Assembly: GCF_038396755.1 (NCBI RefSeq) | Contig: NZ_CP149822.1 | Location: 3,100,001-3,164,000, forward strand | Direction of reading: 5' to 3' | DNA length: 64,000 nucleotides | Source of the DNA: Chitinophaga pollutisoli | GTDB lineage: Bacteria; Bacteroidota; Bacteroidia; Chitinophagales; Chitinophagaceae | Shown here: one piece after another, positions 61,510 to 64,000 of the stretch | How positions within the stretch are numbered: position 1 is the stretch's first letter | How the letters are laid out: the number at the start of each line of letters is the position of its first letter | The notes under the pieces: model-generated | What the model was told of the DNA's origin: nothing | The model's database searches: none | The model's input: the letters and a program-made list of their open reading frames with translations, nothing else | Made by a program: the position numbers and the translations under genes

Positions 61510-62376
61510 ATGCTTAACCCCGCTAATGCCACGGTTCAATCGCATGCTTATCCAACGGTTCTCCCGCCTGCGCCATCGTTTTTCCCGGGTACCGCTGTAA
61601 CGCTGACCATCCTTTTCTTCCTCACGGGAGCCCTCGTTGCAGGTGCTTTCTGGTGGCGGGAAAGACGGATGCGCCGCCGCATGCAGGATCAATACCGCCT
61701 CCAGGGCGGCAAAGCCTCGTTGGAACTGCAAACGATCCAGACGCAGATGAACCCGCATTTCATCTACAACAGCCTCAACGCCATCCATAGTTTCATCCTT
61801 TCTTCCAGCACCGACCTGGCTTCGTCGTACCTCACCCGCTTCAGCCGCCTCCTGCGCATGACGCTGGAACACAGCAGCCGCGAATGGATCACCCTGGAAG
61901 AAGACCTCGAAACCCTCGACCTCTACCTCCAGCTCGAAACCCTCCGCTTCGAAGGCCAGTTCGATTATGATATCCAATTACTCCCCGGCCACCCGCCGCT
62001 GAACGTCCTCATCCCGCCCTTCCTCATCCAGCCCTACGTGCAAAACGCCATCTGGAACCGCCTGCTGCAACGCGAAGAGGGCAAAGGGTTTATCAAAATC
62101 GAAGTAGGACGCGATAATGATGGCATGTTCGTAAGGCTGGAAGACAACGGCATCGCCCGCCACAACGCCTTCCACCAGCACCAGCAGAAAACGCCGGCTA
62201 TCGCCGTGGCAGGAGAACGCCTTCACTGGATCAACCACCGCTACCACACCCACGCCAACATCACCTCCGGGCACAAATACGACGAGCACCACCAGCGCAC
62301 AGGCACCTACACCCACTTTCGCCTGCCAGATGTCAGGTACGACGAAGTAGCGCCCGAAGCCCGGATTTTTAAGTAA
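61510..62376 (+). CDS. LytS-type (His_kinase family) sensor kinase with degenerate ATP site
   Basis: The 288-residue protein has one membrane helix (VTLTILFFLTGALVAGAFWW) and the His_kinase domain with His83 (QTQMNPHFIYNSLNAIHSFI). The ATP-binding half is altered. The N-box reads IQPYVQNAIWNRL where relatives have VENAIWHGL, and the glycine-rich MGL box before ERL is replaced by PAIAVAGERL. G1 (EDNGIARHNA) is recognisable. Activity may be low or absent, leaving a scaffold role. It is paired with the LytTR regulator 56 bases downstream. Confidence 0.85.
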   Translation: MLNPANATVQSHAYPTVLPPAPSFFPGTAVTLTILFFLTGALVAGAFWWRERRMRRRMQDQYRLQGGKASLELQTIQTQMNPHFIYNSLNAIHSFILSSSTDLASSYLTRFSRLLRMTLEHSSREWITLEEDLETLDLYLQLETLRFEGQFDYDIQLLPGHPPLNVLIPPFLIQPYVQNAIWNRLLQREEGKGFIKIEVGRDNDGMFVRLEDNGIARHNAFHQHQQKTPAIAVAGERLHWINHRYHTHANITSGHKYDEHHQRTGTYTHFRLPDVRYDEVAPEARIFK

Positions 62377-62432
62377 ATTTGAATATACCCTACTGCTTTC
62401 AAAACCATATCAACCACCGTATCTATACCCTG

Positions 62433-63176
62433 ATGAAAACGATCATTATCGACGACGAAGCGCACTGCCGCGATGTGCTGCGCATGCAACTCAACCACTA
62501 CTGCCCGGAACTGCGCGTGGTAGCCTGCTGCGGCTCCGCCGACGAAGGGCGGGAAGCCATCTTGCAACATCAGCCCGACCTCGTTTTCCTCGACGTGGAA
62601 ATGCCGGGGGAAGACGGCTTCTCCCTCCTCGAAAACTGCGAATGGCGCCGCTTTTCCGTCATCTTCACCACCGCGCACGACCGTTACGCCCTCAAAGCCA
62701 TCCGCCACAGCGCGCTCGACTTCCTCCTCAAACCCATCGACAAACAAGATCTCATCCAGGCCGTCCATAAAGCCGTGGTGCACCACCCTGCTGCCAGCCC
62801 GCAGGCAGACACCATCCTGCGCCTCCTCCGCGAACAGCTCCCCCAGTTCGAACGCATCGCCCTGCCTACTTTCGACGGCCTCCGCATGATACCCGTAAAA
62901 GATATTCTCTATTGCGAATCGGAAGGCAGCCACACCCGCGTGTTCCTCCATCCATCCCCCAAACCGGTCATGATCTGCATGGCGCTCAAAGACGTAGACG
63001 ATACGCTCCGCGACAAGGGATTCTTCCGCGTGCATAACAGCTTCATCGTCAACCTCGCCCACATGTCCAAATACATCAAGGGCGACGGCGGCGACATCGT
63101 GATGGCCGACGGCCGGAGCGTGCCTGTGGCCCGCAACCGCAAACAGGAATTCCTGGAAAAAATAGAGAAGTTATAA
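62433..63176 (+). CDS. LytTR family response regulator
   Basis: The 247-residue regulator has a receiver domain (MKTIIIDDEAHCRDVLRMQL; Asp54 in LVFLDVEMPGEDGF; Lys in DFLLKPIDKQDLI) and a LytTR DNA-binding domain (IPVKDILYCESEGSHTRVFL; FFRVHNSFIVNLAHMSKYIK). ATG 62433 fits the family start. It forms a pair with the LytS-like protein. Its 3' end overlaps the converging batE-like gene by 6 bases. Confidence 0.94.
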   Translation: MKTIIIDDEAHCRDVLRMQLNHYCPELRVVACCGSADEGREAILQHQPDLVFLDVEMPGEDGFSLLENCEWRRFSVIFTTAHDRYALKAIRHSALDFLLKPIDKQDLIQAVHKAVVHHPAASPQADTILRLLREQLPQFERIALPTFDGLRMIPVKDILYCESEGSHTRVFLHPSPKPVMICMALKDVDDTLRDKGFFRVHNSFIVNLAHMSKYIKGDGGDIVMADGRSVPVARNRKQEFLEKIEKL

Positions 63177-63934
63177 CCGCCTGATCTCGTTCACCGGCAC
63201 CCAGCCGGTTTTGCCGTCGGTCAGCTGCACTTTACCGAACTGGCTTGTAGCGTCAAGTATTTTTACCTTCATGCCTTCCTTCAGTTCGAAGAGGTCTTTG
63301 GCGCCGTCGTCGGGCGCGGCTTTGGCTTTCACGGCGTCGTGCATTACGATGGCGTCGGTACTGTCGAACGATTGATTGTGCGTCCACGCGGCCATGGAGA
63401 AGTAGCCGAGCAGGATGATACCCACCACCATGAGCGCCCAGCGGAGGTATTTTTTCCCGGTACGGGGAAGAAGAAGAAAGCGATGATGAGTGCGGAAAAT
63501 ATCCAGCCCCAGGCGATGCTCCAGTTGGCCCACCCGGCGGGCGTGTGCAGTTGTTGCCATTGCAGCCACCAGCGTTCGAAGAAGAGCAGGGGAAGCGTTT
63601 CCACGTTGCTGCCTACTTTCTGGTTGGCGATGGCGAGGTTGCGCTCCGTGGCTTCGTCGCCGGGTTGCAGGCGGAGCGCTTTCTCGAAGCTGTATACCGC
63701 CATGCCGGTTTGGTTCGATTTGTAGTAAGCGTTGCCGGCGTTGAAGTAAAGATCCGCCACCTGGTACCCCGAGTCGATGAGTTGCTGGTACTTTGCGGCG
63801 GCGTCGGTAAAGCGTTGCTGCTCATACAGCCGGTTGCCTTCGGCGAAGAGCGCGGGGGCCTGCGCTTTGGCGGCAGTACCGGCAAGGATCAATATCACGA
63901 AGAGGCGGGCGCAGTAAGAGATGAATGGTTGCAT
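63171..63934 (-). CDS. batE: BatE-like TPR and SH3 protein, frameshifted
   Basis: Read across one frameshift the protein has 254 residues. The signal peptide (ISYCARLFVILILAGTAAKA) is followed by TPR repeats (LFAEGNRLYEQQRFTDAAAK; LYFNAGNAYYKSNQTGMAVY), a membrane helix (SIAWGWIFSALIIAFFFF), a second helix (WALMVVGIILLGYFSMAAW), and a C-terminal bacterial SH3 domain (LFELKEGMKVKILDATSQFG). The frame breaks at a run of four C (63464-63467); one base more joins FFFF to PRTGKKYLRW. BatE is the last gene of the Bacteroidota aerotolerance (bat) operon; only the tail of the upstream gene is visible. Confidence 0.8.
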
Positions 63935-63954
63935 ATGGCTGTTTTTCCGGCGGC

Positions 63955-64000
63955 TTACGCCCGTCCTTTGATTTCGTTTTCGATGTTGGTGATGACTTCA
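63955..64000 (-). CDS. C-terminal end of an upstream gene (partial)
   Basis: The last 14 codons (EVITNIENEIKGRA) and a TAA stop are in the window, 20 bases before the batE-like gene on the same strand. By position it could be another bat gene, such as batD, but nothing in this short piece identifies it. Confidence 0.4.
   Translation of the reverse strand, partial: EVITNIENEIKGRA

Overview
The window looks like chromosomal DNA from a GC-rich member of the Bacteroidota, most likely family Chitinophagaceae (Chitinophaga-like). The support is three SusC/SusD pairs, an ECF sigma/FecR/TonB-receptor cascade, the gliding lipoprotein GldH, a Bat-type TPR/SH3 gene, small Bacteroidota families (DUF4834, DUF2752), and several copies of the Bacteroidota promoter element TAnnTTTG. 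The genus is inferred; no 16S rRNA gene is present.

Layout. 1-6.2 kb is a signalling and stress island: the tail of a histidine kinase, a receiver-PAS-kinase protein, small stress-type proteins (lmo0937/DUF5670, DUF2383, CsbD), a lone receiver and an NtrC-family sigma-54 activator. Sigma-54-like -24/-12 elements lie before three of these genes. 6.2-16.5 kb carries an iron-permease-like protein, a VOC protein, a minus-strand asparagine/aspartate/C4-dicarboxylate operon (aspA, ansB, dcu, porin), a decayed marC, an orphan anti-sigma-like protein, a thioesterase, a serine hydrolase and a SixA-like phosphatase. 16.7-31 kb is mostly housekeeping: a PurF-like amidotransferase, a SurA-like isomerase, rimP-nusA-infB, small membrane proteins, a tRNA with a CAT anticodon, mscS and lpdA. 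31-49.5 kb is a nutrient-uptake block on the minus strand: sigma-FecR-SusC(STN)-SusD-sulfatase, preceded by SusC-SusD-SusC-SusD and a short secreted protein. 49.8-64 kb returns to housekeeping and signalling genes: purU, pheS, a 3-hydroxyacyl-CoA dehydrogenase, an epimerase, an LpxD-like acyltransferase, a Crp/Fnr regulator, a pseudouridine synthase, yicC, gldH, an HK/RR pair, a LytS/LytTR pair and a batE-like gene.

How genes work together. The sigma/FecR/STN-SusC set is a classical cell-surface signalling circuit in which a ligand at the outer membrane induces its own uptake operon, here with a sulfatase. The asp operon would take asparagine to aspartate to fumarate, with a C4-dicarboxylate carrier and an outer-membrane porin. 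The NtrC cluster may drive nearby small stress genes through sigma-54.

Quality caveat. Six genes (dcu, infB, mscS, the sulfatase, one susC, batE) are each broken by what looks like one missing base, at or next to a short homopolymer run. Restoring one base in each gives a full-length family member. Because infB is essential, I read most of these as sequence errors rather than true pseudogenes. marC, by contrast, looks genuinely decayed.

The least explained stretch is the noncoding interval 50.70-51.03 kb, which is packed with palindromes, complementary segments and repeats. I see no CRISPR array, rRNA gene, transposase or prophage gene.
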